A stretch of 64,000 bases of DNA from positions 138,735,602 to 138,799,601 of the forward strand of contig NC_086247.1 of NCBI RefSeq assembly GCF_021018805.1, given 5' to 3'. This document shows positions 32,260 through 45,000 of the stretch, one piece after another. Every line of letters begins with the position of its first letter. Positions within the stretch are counted from its first letter, which is position 1. The position numbers and the translations under genes are program-made. The notes beneath the pieces are model-generated. The model worked only from the letters and a program-made list of their open reading frames with translations. It had not been told where the DNA came from and did no database searches. This stretch comes from Prinia subflava (taxonomy: Eukaryota; Chordata; Aves; Passeriformes; Cisticolidae).

Positions 32260-35200
32260 TAATTTTCTCTTAATTCTCTGCAGTGCTCACAGCATGTTGA
32301 GGTTTTTTCCCTGTTCAGTTCTACAGTATTCTCCAGAAAAAAAAATTACCTCAACAGCAGGTTTTCATGTAATTATAACCTCTACATCTATCTTCCCTCC
32401 TTTTCCTCCCACTCACCTCCAGCACCTTATTTCTAAATCCTCCTCCTCCCTCAGTACCTATGAGAGAACACGGGCAGTGCAGCATGTCCATGGACTCACA
32501 CTGACTGCTCTGAGGGGCACAAGAGTTGCATGCTTAAACCCTTATGGTGTATGCTTAAAAATTCCAGCTTCATTTTGCAGAGGAGGTGAGCTCTGGTGAA
32601 GATTTTCCATTTACCTCATTGTATCCCCAGTGCTGACATCATCAAATCCCCAGCAAGCAGTACTGTTGCTGCATCTTCACAGTGAAAAGGTGAAAAGAGT
32701 CTGTTTAAACATACAAATTTAACTTGCTAACCAGGGTGTGCTTTAGAATACTGCAGAATTTTCCTGAAAGATTAATGATGTTAAAATGTGCTAATGGCAG
32801 GCGAGAGCAGCACTGTATGCCCGTCTGAGGTGGTGCAAGCTGTGGAGCTGCTCCCCGGGGACCCTCTCCCTGCTGCCCCATGCATGTGATAGCACAGCAG
32901 GGCATGGCAGCCCACCTGCCCCATCACTGTGAGTCTGGCCTGAGTGACTGTGCTCTTGACAAGCCCTGGACAGGCTTGGGGAAGAGCTCCTGGTGGTTGC
33001 TGTCAAGCGTGCTGGTCCTCACGCTTCCAAAGAGCAGGCGTACTCTGAAATGACAGGGTTTTTTCCAAAGTGCTTCTCTGTCTTTTATGTTTGCCTCCTC
33101 AAGCAGAAGAACACTCTCTGCATTAATACACCACTGCAGCCTTTTCAGAAATATTGGCCTGGCCTTTGCCTGTCCATCTGCAGGCTTGTGGAAAGGAAGA
33201 ACCCCGCTTCATTTCTTTCTGTATGTGCCCACATCACCCCAGCAACCTGCCTCAGCCCCAACCTGCTCCCCATCTTCCTGTCTGGTCTGGATGCTAAAAC
33301 CTGCCTCTTTTGCCCCATGCTGACACTTTTTTCCTTCTTAGTTCTTTCAGTGAGACAGGATCCTTCTGTAGTTTCATGGTGTTACAGTTGGATTTTGGAC
33401 ACTGCTAGCTGAGAAGATCTTCTAGCAGAGAAAACATTACCCATGCTATAGGACAAAAAAAAGGAGAAAAAAATGTAGCAACTTACACTCTCATTCTGGA
33501 AGACCTGTTTACAGTGAGCCTGGAGAGGCAGGCTTCATCTCCAGCTTGTTCCTGCACACCCAGATCGTGTTTGCTGGCCCAGAGCAGGTTGCATTTGGCA
33601 TAAACCAGATGCCTAAAGCCAAGTACATGATGGGCACACTGAACCCCTAAACAGACAGAACTGATGGCCTCCAAGCCCATGCCCCTGCCAGTTTGGGGTT
33701 CTTCTGAAAAGATTTGAATTCTACATTAGAAAATGACTTGCATCCCATACAGCACTTTCATTTTTGTGCATGTAACAGAAAATTAATTACCTGGTGTCCT
33801 CCTCTATTAATCTGCGTATGACCAGCAAATGATTTCTACAGAAACCAGTGGGATAATCCCATTGCCAAGGCACACCCTGCAAAACACCTGTTAAATGAGT
33901 CACCAGAAACTGCTGTGGAGGACACTGATGGGGTAGAAACCAAATTAACCATTTAACTGCCTGCTGCTGAAGGAGCCTCACCATGCTGAGCCAGGCTGCT
34001 CTGTGGCACTGCTTCCAGAGGAACAGGCTGGATGCACACAGCCTCTGTTTTGCCTCTGCCGTGACAGGAGAGAAGCACTGCAGCAATCGCCTGTGCTCTG
34101 AGGTTGATCACATCTGACTTTCTGCAACCCTACTCAATGGATGGAGATGATCAGAGTAAATTCTGGTGCTCTGTGTGTCTCTCCAGTGCTGGGATGTTGA
34201 TGAGCTGAGACAGTTGCACGACTGCTGTCCTTTTCCATGGTGGATATTGGAGATGGAAGGGTAGAGGCATGGCAGTACCGCTGCTTCTTGCTACCCTGTT
34301 CTGGGAGGCTTGTACCCCTGAAGATCCTCACTTGCAGACAGGAGGAATAAGAATTGCACTGGAAGATGCCTGGACCAGCAGAATATTTATGTGGATCCAC
34401 AGACATATATATCAGTATATTTATCTATATTTCTTCAAGTGGATGTGAAGATTGTTTGTTTGCTTTGGGGAGGAGAGAGAAGGTCAGAGTGGACACCTTA
34501 CCTAACTGCACCAGGAACCAGGTCATACTGTGTTTACTCCATGAAAAAAAAACTTTCTTCAGATCTGTGTCACACTCTAAATTCCACCAGAGACAAACTG
34601 CCCCCAGTAACTCACATCACCCTAGTTCTGCCTTCCCTGATCTTCTCCCTGTGCAATCCCTGCAATTCTCTAATGATACCTCACAAACCATGATCACACC
34701 CATAGCCATACAACATTTTTCTGGAGCTCAGTAGAAAATTACCACCATGCAGAAATGCAATGAAAACACAGCAGCCTGCAAAGAGCTGCGAAAACAAAGA
34801 GTCTGCCTGTGTTTGAACAGCTTGTGAAGGATGCTGTGGACAGCCCATGTGCCTGTGCAGCCTTCTCCACCAGAGATGGCTGGAGAGCAGCATGTGCTGC
34901 TGCAAGGTGAGCAGAGGCCCCTGAGCTGTGCTGTGTCCTGGCTGAGGTAACCATTGCAGGGGATGTCAGTGCTGGCAGCACAGAGGCAGGGTCCCCACCT
35001 CTGTGAGCTCTGTTTGCAGAGCCTTGGTCTCAGCAGCCACCTTCACATAGCCAGTGGGAAGGTGGTTGTATTCCAAGCTTCAGAAAAAAATACAGCATTT
35101 CCCTGTCTTCAAAGCCTACACTGAGCTGTGCAGGCACTGTGTTTGCAGGAGATGCTCCCTTTGAGGGAAGAGAGCTTTTAGAGCAATGACTGTAACTAGT

Positions 35201-38200
35201 TATCTCATCTAGCATCAGTGTCATGTGGGACACTGAGCACCAAAAGGACAGTGGGACACCCAAGTGAAGGACAGTACATTTTGCTTTGAAGTTCCTGTAG
35301 CTGGTTACAGAGAGAAAATAGTTTTAATGTAAGGTTCAGCCTATTCAGATTTGTCAGAAGAAAAGTGTCCAGTGGAGTTTTAGCTGTTTTACATATTTCA
35401 GAACAGATGTGAAGCTGAAGTTCTGTTATTCCTGCACATTTCTCAGCTATTCTTTGCCATGAGACATTTTGTGTGTTTTATACCCCAATGCACTTCCCCT
35501 TCCATTGCTATAGTCCCAAAGTATTTAAATCATAACTTTGTAACTTCACTTCACTTCACTGGAAAAAGAAAATACTTCACTGCCTCTCACACACAAAGTA
35601 ATTACCCCAAAGGCTGTTTCTGGTGTCTCTCTTGGTCTTTGTCATGCATGAGGTGGAGGCTTGGTGCTGCTTTTTTTTTGTTCCAGCAGAAATCACAGTC
35701 ACTTTCACTGTCCACTTCAGCTGAGTCAATGCAACTCTTTTAGAAGGCTGCAGCATAAACTGAATCAGTGACACAATTTGGGTAAAGAAGCAACAAGCCA
35801 AAGGGGGAAAGCTGCATCTGTTTAATGTGTGTTCATGCAAAGCAAATACTTTGCTTTTCTTACCCATTTTCAGAAGTATAGTAACTTTCTGCTTGCAAGT
35901 GAGGTGAGATGCTGGGCTAGCTGTGCCAGCAGCTGTGCAGCCCCAGGGCACAGGGGTTCCATGCTGGAGGCCACTGAGACCCCCAGGCAGGTCTAGGGAC
36001 AGGGGCTGGTTCTGCTGATGTGGTAATGAGCTAATTCTGTGTCCCAGGACATGCCAGGACCTACCTGCCAGCTAACAATGGATGAGCTGGAAGTCACCAG
36101 CTCCAGAAAACCCACCAGTAACACAGTGTTGGGAAATGTGTCATCGCCAGTGAGGCAAATACAGAATAAAGCCATGAAAATAACTGGCCCAGAGGAACAG
36201 GGACATTATGGGGCACTTTTACTCACTCCAATGTGCTGCATTTGCAGACCCTGTGCTATATCCTCCACTTGGCTCCTTTCTTGTGTGGGTTCTGTGCCTG
36301 GCCACGCCATCAGCCACTGCCACAGCAGTGCCTTTATAGTGCCTCTTTCTTCCCCCTGATCTAAGATTCTCTTCAGTCATTGCCAGCTACATGGTCCCAC
36401 TGTCATGAAAAAAAACAACAAAAAGAAGTATTTTCCAGCAGCCAGGAAGTTGGCATATTTCTATCTACAACAAAGAAAGTGGCCATAGCCTGTTTTGTAC
36501 AGATGACTTCCTTTAGTTAGGCCAAAAAATGTGACTATTTCAAAGCTGATTTATATTTCTAACTCAAGTCCAGAATCTTAATCTCTCTTACTGTTTCCCC
36601 TGTCTGAACTGTGCTTGGCTGTGTGCAGAGCAAGGAATTAGGGTTAGAGGTGGAAGCCAGAAGGAAGAAAGATCAATTGTTCCTATTGCAAAAGTAAACA
36701 ACAGTAAGTGCTTAATTGTTTCTGTATTTTCTAATAAAGTGGGTTTTTCAGGTAGCTGTGAAGAGCCCTCAGTGTGAGCAAGCAGCACTGAGTGAAATCA
36801 AATCAATCAATCCATGTCCTCCTCCCCTCTTGAGGTGCTTGCTTTCTTGTCATTGGTCCAGGGCAAGGACAAACTCCTCCAGTGCTCCAGGCCTCTGCAC
36901 AGAATAGAACAGCAAAAATCCCACTTCTCAGTGGATCAAAATGGTGGTATCTAGACCCAAACTGGGACAGGTCTAGAGAAATGTCTGGAAATCTTACTGG
37001 GTCCCTTTCTGAGTGCCCCAGGGCAATGATCAGCCCATGAAAGCTGAACCCTGCCTTCAGAGCTGCCACCAACATCAAGGGACCAGAGCACAGGGCTGTG
37101 GTCCCTCACAGCCCTGGGACACTGCAGGAGGACAATATGCTTATGTGAAAACCAGCCCTTTGGTGAACACATGAGCTCCTGATACCTTGATTCCAACAGG
37201 TTTGTGGTTTGTGTTCGCCCTGGGAGAGTGTGGTCTCCTGTGCTGTAAATTTCAGAACAGCAGGGCTTCACCAAAGCAAAGAAATAGGATTTTCCAAAAA
37301 TCACTTGATTTTCAGCATCAGCCATGCTCCATATGCTAACCAGGCTTTATGAGGATGTTTGGATGGAGGAAAATCACACAGCTTTGCACTACATATTGGA
37401 GCGTGGTTCTCTCGCTGTCTGCAGCAGCTGAGTACCATGGAAAGCATTCTGGAACAAGTTCTTATCCCCAGTAAAGCCACAGTCTAAGCCCCTGGCATGT
37501 TTGCATGTCTTTCTGTCACCCCAGGCTACCCAGGAGTTTCCCCTTCTGTGGGATCTTTAATTCTCCCTTCTTGCCCTCCTGGAAGTGTGCTATTTATTTT
37601 AGTGCTAACATGCATCCTTCAGAAACAAATCTTCAAGTACTCAAAGGCCAAACTGGGCTCAGCTTCAATCTGATTTTTACCAGACTGGCTGCCTTCAGCA
37701 GCAATGAGATCCTGCTACCCATGCCAGCCCTTGGCTTCATCCCCTCATGAAGATGCTGAAGGATGTATTTCCCCACAAAGACAAGGATGTTTGATGCTCT
37801 GGGACTGAACTGGGCTGTCATGCTAATGAATGATACCCCTGTGCTTAAAATGGCCTTGTGGATAGTGAGATGCAGAAGGACTGGATGAGTTTCCAAAAGC
37901 TCACTGTCCTGTATGTTGTACAGATGATTTCCTCCCGCTTTCCTATTTTTTCCCAAGATTTCACATGTTTTGACAAACAAATGTAACCAGAATGCTGAAG
38001 GGATTAACCAGGATTGAAAAGACTTTCTTGACTTGGTGATTTGGACTGTTAATCTTTGGTCTGTGTTTCTCTGAGTCACTGCACTGAAGTCTGCAGTGTT
38101 CCTGTGTGGGATGTAATGGGTGTCACATAAACTCAGGCTGCTACACTGCAGGTTAACTGTGAGCAGAGCAGAGATGAAGAAAGGAATTTAGCGTGGGCAA

Positions 38201-39877
38201 GAGGCACACCCTCTATTTTGGCAAGAAGCAGTTCACATTCTTACTCTGATTTACACTAGTTTATAGAGAAGGCTGAACGGAGTTCTTGAAGCATATGGTA
38301 GTATTTAACTGTATAAAACTTGGAATCAGCTTCAAGTACTGCATGTGGAGAGATCAAAGCTAATAAACTATATATTTTGTACAGGAAATATCTATGATGA
38401 AGAAATAAATTCGTCTCAGTAATGGCCAACAGGGAGAACTCTCTGAAAACAAAGGCTGGTGCCGTGCTGTGCCTCTGTTTACTTGTTTTGTGTGGAGATT
38501 GATTGTTAGAGCTCCTATTTTCACACAAACCCTGCAAAGGCTTGTGTGCTTTGCACGAGGCTACTCGTGCTCCTGAGGCTGAGGCCAAGGCACGGGCGGT
38601 GACGGAGCTGGGCTCTCCAGGAGCCAGGGTAGCAGCGCTGCCTCCCTGGCCAGGGAGGGATGGGCTGCACCTTTCTTCTCCCTTACATGGGAAATACTTT
38701 CCTCCTGCCGCAGGCTGATACAACTTGCCTCTGCCCATGATTTTCCAAAAATGAAAGAGGGACAAAAAAGCCTTTGCTTGACTTTTTTTTGGCACATCTA
38801 GTTGTTGCCTGGTCCAGATCAAGAGGAACCAAGGATGAACTGAAATGCCTGCTCTAGAGAATCTGTGAAAGTCCAGGGTCCTTCTGCAACCCTTGACACT
38901 GATGCTGACCTCCAAGCCATCACCATGGAGGGTCCTTTGCCACTGATGATGGCAGCCATTTCCTCGACCATCCTCTTCTGAGGCCTTCTCTCTTCCCCTC
39001 CCTGCTTGCTTTCCCTCACCTGGTGCAGTTCATCTTTCATGTTCTGGTTATTTGTCTGAAGCCTGCTCTCCTGGGCTGCCCCACGTGGCTATTTTAGTCA
39101 TTTCCTCCAGCAAGTTCCTGCAATTGTTGGGCTGGCATTGTGTGAGTCACCCACCACACTTCCTCCCACGCTCCCTCCCAGATGGGAACAGCCTCCTCCT
39201 GCTAGTTTTCCTTTGTTAACCAAGGCATCCTGAAGCAATTCCACCTTTGACAGCACAAAGGCCATGCTTGACTGGGGCAGCCAGGTGCTTTGCAGGAAAA
39301 GAGCAGAGACCCCATCAGAGCAGAGGACACCACCGAGCTGCCTGGCAGGTGGTGCAGGCAGGGGAAGCCAGCTGGGCTGATCTGCCCCTTCCTTCTCTTC
39401 CTGCAGGTCCATGTGGTCACTCTGTCCCTGGGGCTTTTGACTGGGAGTGAAGCCAGATTTCAGCCAGAGAGACACCCAGAGCTGGGCTTTGCTCCTGCAA
39501 AGTGACCTTCCCCGTGGCCTCTCCTGCCTGGAGGACACTTGTACACTGCATCCAGCATCTGTTAGCCCTAGCACCAGCAAAAAACCCTACCAGACTGTCT
39601 GCTTTAGTAGACATGAGGCACAACAAACTCTGCTGCTCAAGGCCACGAGTCTCTGTTGGCAGAGCCCTTTTGGTGACAGCAGTGCTGGTGCTGACTGTCA
39701 CCACCCCGTGATGGAGAGCAGGGCTGGCAGGAGCCACCCCAGCACGCTGTGTGTGTGCAGGGTGGTGGGAGGCTGCCCCGTGCATCTGGGCACCACATGG
39801 CCCTGGGAAATCACAGCTCACACCTGGCCACATGCTGGCTTGGCTTCCCAACTAATGAGCTGCTGGCATGTGAGAAA
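32260..39877. other. Intergenic or intronic, no gene seen
   Basis: About 7.6 kb contains no recognisable coding exon. Longer open frames such as 38915-38256 (minus, 219 codons) and 32993-33412 (plus, 139 codons) have no family resemblance or splice context and are treated as chance. Composition is mixed, with short G+C-richer patches near 32.8 and 38.6 kb. Confidence 0.5.
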
Positions 39878-39987
39878 TGGAAGTATCTCAAATATATGCA
39901 GGGCAGGTTTCTAAATGCATGACTGGAAGTATGTCAGATGTATGCAGGGCAAGTATCTAAATACATGTGAGGGGCAAGTGTTTAAAG
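39878..39987 (+). repeat. 46-bp tandem repeat, about 2.3 copies
   Basis: The unit begins TGGAAGTATCTCAAATATAT and contains GCAGGGCAGGTTTCTAAATG. A second copy starts at 39924 with substitutions, and the partial third copy covers GGGGCAAGTGTTTAAA. The copies are about 80 percent alike by eye. Confidence 0.8.
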
Positions 39988-41684
39988 TCCGAAAGAAACA
40001 GCCCAGCAAGGATTTTTTACATTCCCTCATGTTTCTTTTTGCCTGTTTGTTTTGCTTTTGGCTTTTTGTGTGTTGTCATACAAAATAAAATTGCATTTTT
40101 TCACCCTTGAGTACCAGACTGGTATGGCACTAACATTTCTGTTCCTGTGAGAGTGGCAATCATTGGCAGGTTTGAGCCTAACAACTCCTTCTGTTTATTT
40201 GATGGAGTTATAATGTTTTTCCTGCTTGTGCTGTGCTGGACAGGCCAATCCTCAGGGATTCCTCTTGCACATCAGACTAGCCTCCATCCATAGAAGCCTA
40301 GCACTAGTTTGTGGGAACATCACCTTTGGCCCCAGGTCCCCCTGGAGGTGCCCAAGGGCACACTCCCTCCTCTGTTCTGCCTTGCTCTGAGTGTGGGTGA
40401 GGTGCAGCAAAGGGAGCCCTTTGGAGTGAGCCCATGTGTGCCCGTGGGTGGGTGCTGAGCCCCACAGCAGGCAGGCAGGAGAAGGCACTGACAGCTCCCC
40501 AGGTGAAAGCTTTTCTGAAGCTGTCCCTGGAAGACCAGGACTGTACATGGGCTTTACATAGCTCCTCCTTTATACAAGAGGAAACCTGGCATTTCTCCCC
40601 CATTAGCACGTGAGGATATTGGCTCAGCTGATGTTTTTTGTACTTCTTGTTAGGTCTCTCTTCAGTGACACATTTCCCACTGGGAAGATACTAAAATCAT
40701 CACCCAGTTACAGGGGATAATTATAATTTCTGCAGGAGTGATCCTGATGTTTCTCATTAGCACCAGTGCTGTGTGTGGAAACCTGCACTTTGGAGGAGCA
40801 GATGGCAAACCTGTCCCTCAAGAGCAGTGGGAGAGGAGGAAGGCTGGACTGCCACCACCATTTCCATCCTTCATACACCAGAATGCTTCCCTTTATTTGT
40901 TTCCTCTTAAGAAGCGACTTGCTCTTTCTTATGGGGAAGTAAAAGGAAAAGGAAAAGGGAAAAAGAAAAAGAGAAGAGGGAAAAATTTAAGAAGAACAAC
41001 TATTAATTAAGCCTAGGGTTTCACAAATACCTTCTGAGAGGCTTCTGGTGAAGATCAAGGGTAATATAACATTAAATATTTAGTGTGGCCTCTCAAAAGG
41101 GATTTGATCTTTACATATGAAAAAGGGATGAGACTTAAAGATTAAACAGATCTTTTTAATATCCAGCTTCAGTTACTCAAAATAACAATGCAATCTGCAG
41201 TGACTGAAGAATTTGTGTGGGGGGGATTAGGCAGTGTGATTGGATATTAGGGACAGAACACAGGTCTGCAGGGGAACCTGTGCCATTTTGAGGGTGTCAC
41301 TAAGAGAGACACAGAGAGACCTGGGAGGAGCAACACTGGCAGCCAAAAGGGGTTGGGCAGCAAAAAAGTGACCATGTGCACAAGAAAGGATTGTGTAACA
41401 TCCAGGTGTGGTGGCCTCGTAGTTTCCCAGTTGGCCATCAAGTAAACAACCCGTCCCACTACACTGCTGTGGTCGCTCTGTGTGTGCAAGGAAGCTCAGG
41501 AGTCTTCCCAAGGGACTCTGAGGAGTCCCTCCTGCCCCAGATAGTGTATTCAAACAGGAATTACCATGCCATAGGTATGTATATTTATATACACAAATGC
41601 AGGGATATTAAAAAAAAAAAGAATTTGTGAAATACGTTTCGCAGACAGAAAAAAAAATGTTTCAAAAGGCAGAATAATAGTGTG
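39988..41684. other. Intergenic or intronic, no gene seen
   Basis: No coding exon is recognised. A purine-rich run (AAAGGAAAAGGAAAAGGG and following, about 40940-40985) creates the lysine-rich end of a chance open frame (40738-41010). Confidence 0.5.
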
Positions 41685-42010
41685 GTATGGGTAGGAAGGA
41701 ACTTTTAAAGGTCATCTAGTCCAACCCTTTGAGCAGGGACATCTTCAAGTTTATCAGGTTGCTGAGCACCCTGTTCAACCTGGTCTTGAATGTTTCCAGG
41801 GTTGGGGCATCTACCACCCCTCTGGACAACTTGTTCTAGTGTTTCAACAAGCTTCTAATAAAAAAATTCTTCCTTTCAATGTTTAAAAACACTGCCCCTT
41901 GTCCTATCACAACAGGCCCTGCTTAAATGTGTGCCTCATCTTTCTAATAGACCCCCTTCAAGCACTGAAATGCCACAATAAGTTCTTCTCCAGCTGAAGT
42001 TCTTGAAGCC
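41685..42010 (-). mobile_element. CR1 LINE fragment
   Basis: Reverse-oriented CR1 3' sequence is recognisable from GTCATCTAGTCCAACCC, TGTTCAACCTGGTCTTGAAT, TTTCCAGGGTTGGGGCATC and CTGCCCCTTGTCCTATCAC. The extreme 3' terminus near 41685 is degraded. Confidence 0.9.
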
Positions 42011-45000
42011 TTTCCACATGGAAGAGGAATTCCATCCCTATGTAAGAAGAAAGGGAAAATCACAACATATACAGTTGGATAAAATGAAGGGTTAAAAGAG
42101 AGAGTTGCCCATGCTGCCAGAAACCCTTCTCTTTTTCTTCTTTTAAGAAAGAAAACAGTGAGATGAAGGACAGGCCATGTCAGAGCCAGCATATTGTTTC
42201 TCTAAATGCCTCTAGAAGAGTTTAGCTATGTGATGTGGCAGCAGCATGAGGCACAGCACAGAGCCCTGCCATGGCAGAGACCAGCCAAGCGTGGCTGTGT
42301 GGGGACCCTGCACTTCACTGCTGCCCTGGCTCAAGCCCCTTTTCTCTTCAGCCTTTCCTAAACAATGCATTTGTAGTGTTTGGCCTGGGAAAACATGCTT
42401 GCCTGACTTTCTGTGGAGCTGATATCAGCCTTTTTTTCAAACTACAGCTCTGTGCCATTTTTGTGTCTGAATGAGCAGTAAGTACCTACATGGGAAAAGG
42501 TGGGGGTGGCTCAGTCAAGAAAGTAAGCCTTCCCCAGACTTTCCACAACATTCCAGTTTCAATTGTGTCCCTTTTTTTGTTCTGTGGAGCAAACCCCTGA
42601 ATGATTCCAGTCATTTCCCTTTCAAAATAATTACTTTCCTGATGCAGCTTTGGACAGTCCAAGCAAAGCAGTGTTTTTCTTTCCAGCAGCCCTGGTGAAG
42701 GAGTGGCAGATACAGCAAATGGAGTCCTGGTGAGCTCAGCATTACTAATGCCCATCAGATCCAGTTCTCATCACTGTATTGCAGCAACTTGCAAATTTTA
42801 AAATGTACTAAAGCTGGTGAAACCTGTCTTCAGTTTACCATTTAGATTTGCCAAATATGGAATCAGAAGACACTCATACACATTTGCTTTGACTTCCCAG
42901 GCAGCTCAGGCCAGAGGTTCCCTGAATTAATTTGCCTTTGAACTGGAATATTTCTGTTTAAAAATGCATTGTAGGAAAATTTCTGGGGTTTGAAAATCCA
43001 TCCCAGTCTATGCTAAACCTCTCTCATGTTTGGTTAATGTCATTCCTAAAACTCCTTCCCTTTGATCTACAACTCCCATCCTCTGACATCCAGCTCTAGA
43101 TTTTGCTGCCCTTTGTGTTCCAGATTGAGAAGCTCTGTCATTACATTTTTAGTCTCTTTGGATTCATTTACAATGGGGTTTGCCTTGCCTTCTCTTGGGT
43201 AGATGTCTCCAGCAAAGCAAGTCACCACAGGCCCTTTATACTCAGTTGAGAGAAACAGGTACTTTGAGGATACATTCTTGTCACCTGTTTTAGACCTCTT
43301 CTTTAGAAGGAGAATTGCAGCCCTAAAGTGCTTATTTTCTCTGCGTTGGCTTCAAAGGGAGCCTAAAGGATAAGTTCAAATAATATCTGTGCTTAGTCAG
43401 ATGAGAACCACCCAAGCAGGCAGTGATCCCAACCTTCTGAATTCATCTCTGACAAACTCCAAAACCACTCTGAGAACCTCAAATGCTGTTTTACAAAGAA
43501 GAGTTACCACTCCTTGCATTTATGCCCATCGTACTTCCTCAATGCTTCACAGCTTCCCAAATCCTTCCTGCAGTGGCTGCTACTGTGATTCACAAGATGC
43601 CACCACATCCCACTAGCCCAGCAGTCTGAGCTGGGGACTGAGCCCCTGCCCACAACAGGGGTGAGGCATTGTTGTCTTTTCAGGGGCTGTTCTTATTGTG
43701 TGGAGGGCTCCAGGCTCTGTTTAGCAGCTCCATGTTTGCAATGAGGTTGACACTTAGATAAGCATGATCTGCTCCCAGGGGATGGCATCTCTCCTCGCCC
43801 CCTGCAAGACAGCTCTGCCATTCTACCCCCACAGCCTCACCCAAAACTCTGGGGTGCACTGAAGGCAGGAAATACAAAGGGAGATACTACTGAGCCAAGG
43901 CCAAAGGGCAGTTTCCTCCTCTCTCAGAATAGTCTCACTAAAGGGAAAGCTTCTTGGTTTGGCTGGGTAAGCCCTGAGCAGAGATTAGTATCTGGGAAAG
44001 ATGATTTCTGCAGGGAAACACTGTCTTCCTGCTGTCTGCCTTCCTCCATGTCCCATGGCAGAGGCACATGGCTCTGCAGCTGCAGTGACACCAGTGGTGG
44101 TTCTGACCACTGCTCCTGCCCTTGGAGACAGGCACAGCAGTTGCTGGGCAGTAGTGGTGTTTCCCTCTCACCCTGCTCTCCCAGGACTGTCATTTCCCCT
44201 CATCACTCTGTTCTGGCTGTTCTTTCTGGAGAGCCTTCTTCCTGGACACCCTTTATGTGTACTTCAACCTCATCCAAAAATGCTGTTCTCTCCTAGGCCT
44301 TTCTCCAGGACACTGTGAACAAGAAGCAAGCAAGCAGACTGACTGAGACCAAAACAAGAGGGTCTCATTTTCCTTCCCCCATCAGCTCTTGATGGTACTT
44401 GCTACTTCTGAACATTCAGAGAAATCCCTGCTTGCTGTGAGGCTGTGTCTGTTCTCTGCTGGGTGCCCAGAATGCTTCCCATTCCCATGGCAGGTATGGA
44501 AAAGAAGAGAAGTTCTTGTTTCCCAACCAGGAGTACCTGCCTACATCTCAGTCCAGCCTCCAGGCAAACCTCCAGTGCCAACACGAAGGATTGGGACTGC
44601 CACCTCTGCAGAGCAACTGAGAAATGTGCAGAGCAGAAGGGAGCACAAAAAAGGACAATAAATTCTCTGAAAGTGGGTGGTTCACATATTTGGAATGAAC
44701 ACCTGGAGAGACTGCTGACATCCCATCTATCTAGGCAGCTTCAGGCACTTCAGAGCAAGTAGCACAGATCCAGCTGAGAGATACCTGCTTTCCCAGGCTG
44801 TAAAGCTAGCCCTGTCCCTGCCAGTCCTGTCCCCTCCAGCCTTATTTCCCTACACCCTGCCTCCTCCAGCCCTGTCCCTTCTAGACCTCTGCCCTCAGTC
44901 CTTAACTTCACCCTTAGAAACATATCTCTGATGTCTTTTGGGTTTTCCCATTTAAATGCATAAAATGTGATGTACAGACACACACTGTCAGATGGGCTGG

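Noticed and set aside
38256..38915. Minus-strand open frame of 219 codons
   Set aside because: No domain or motif is recognisable and the sequence lacks flanking splice or promoter signals.
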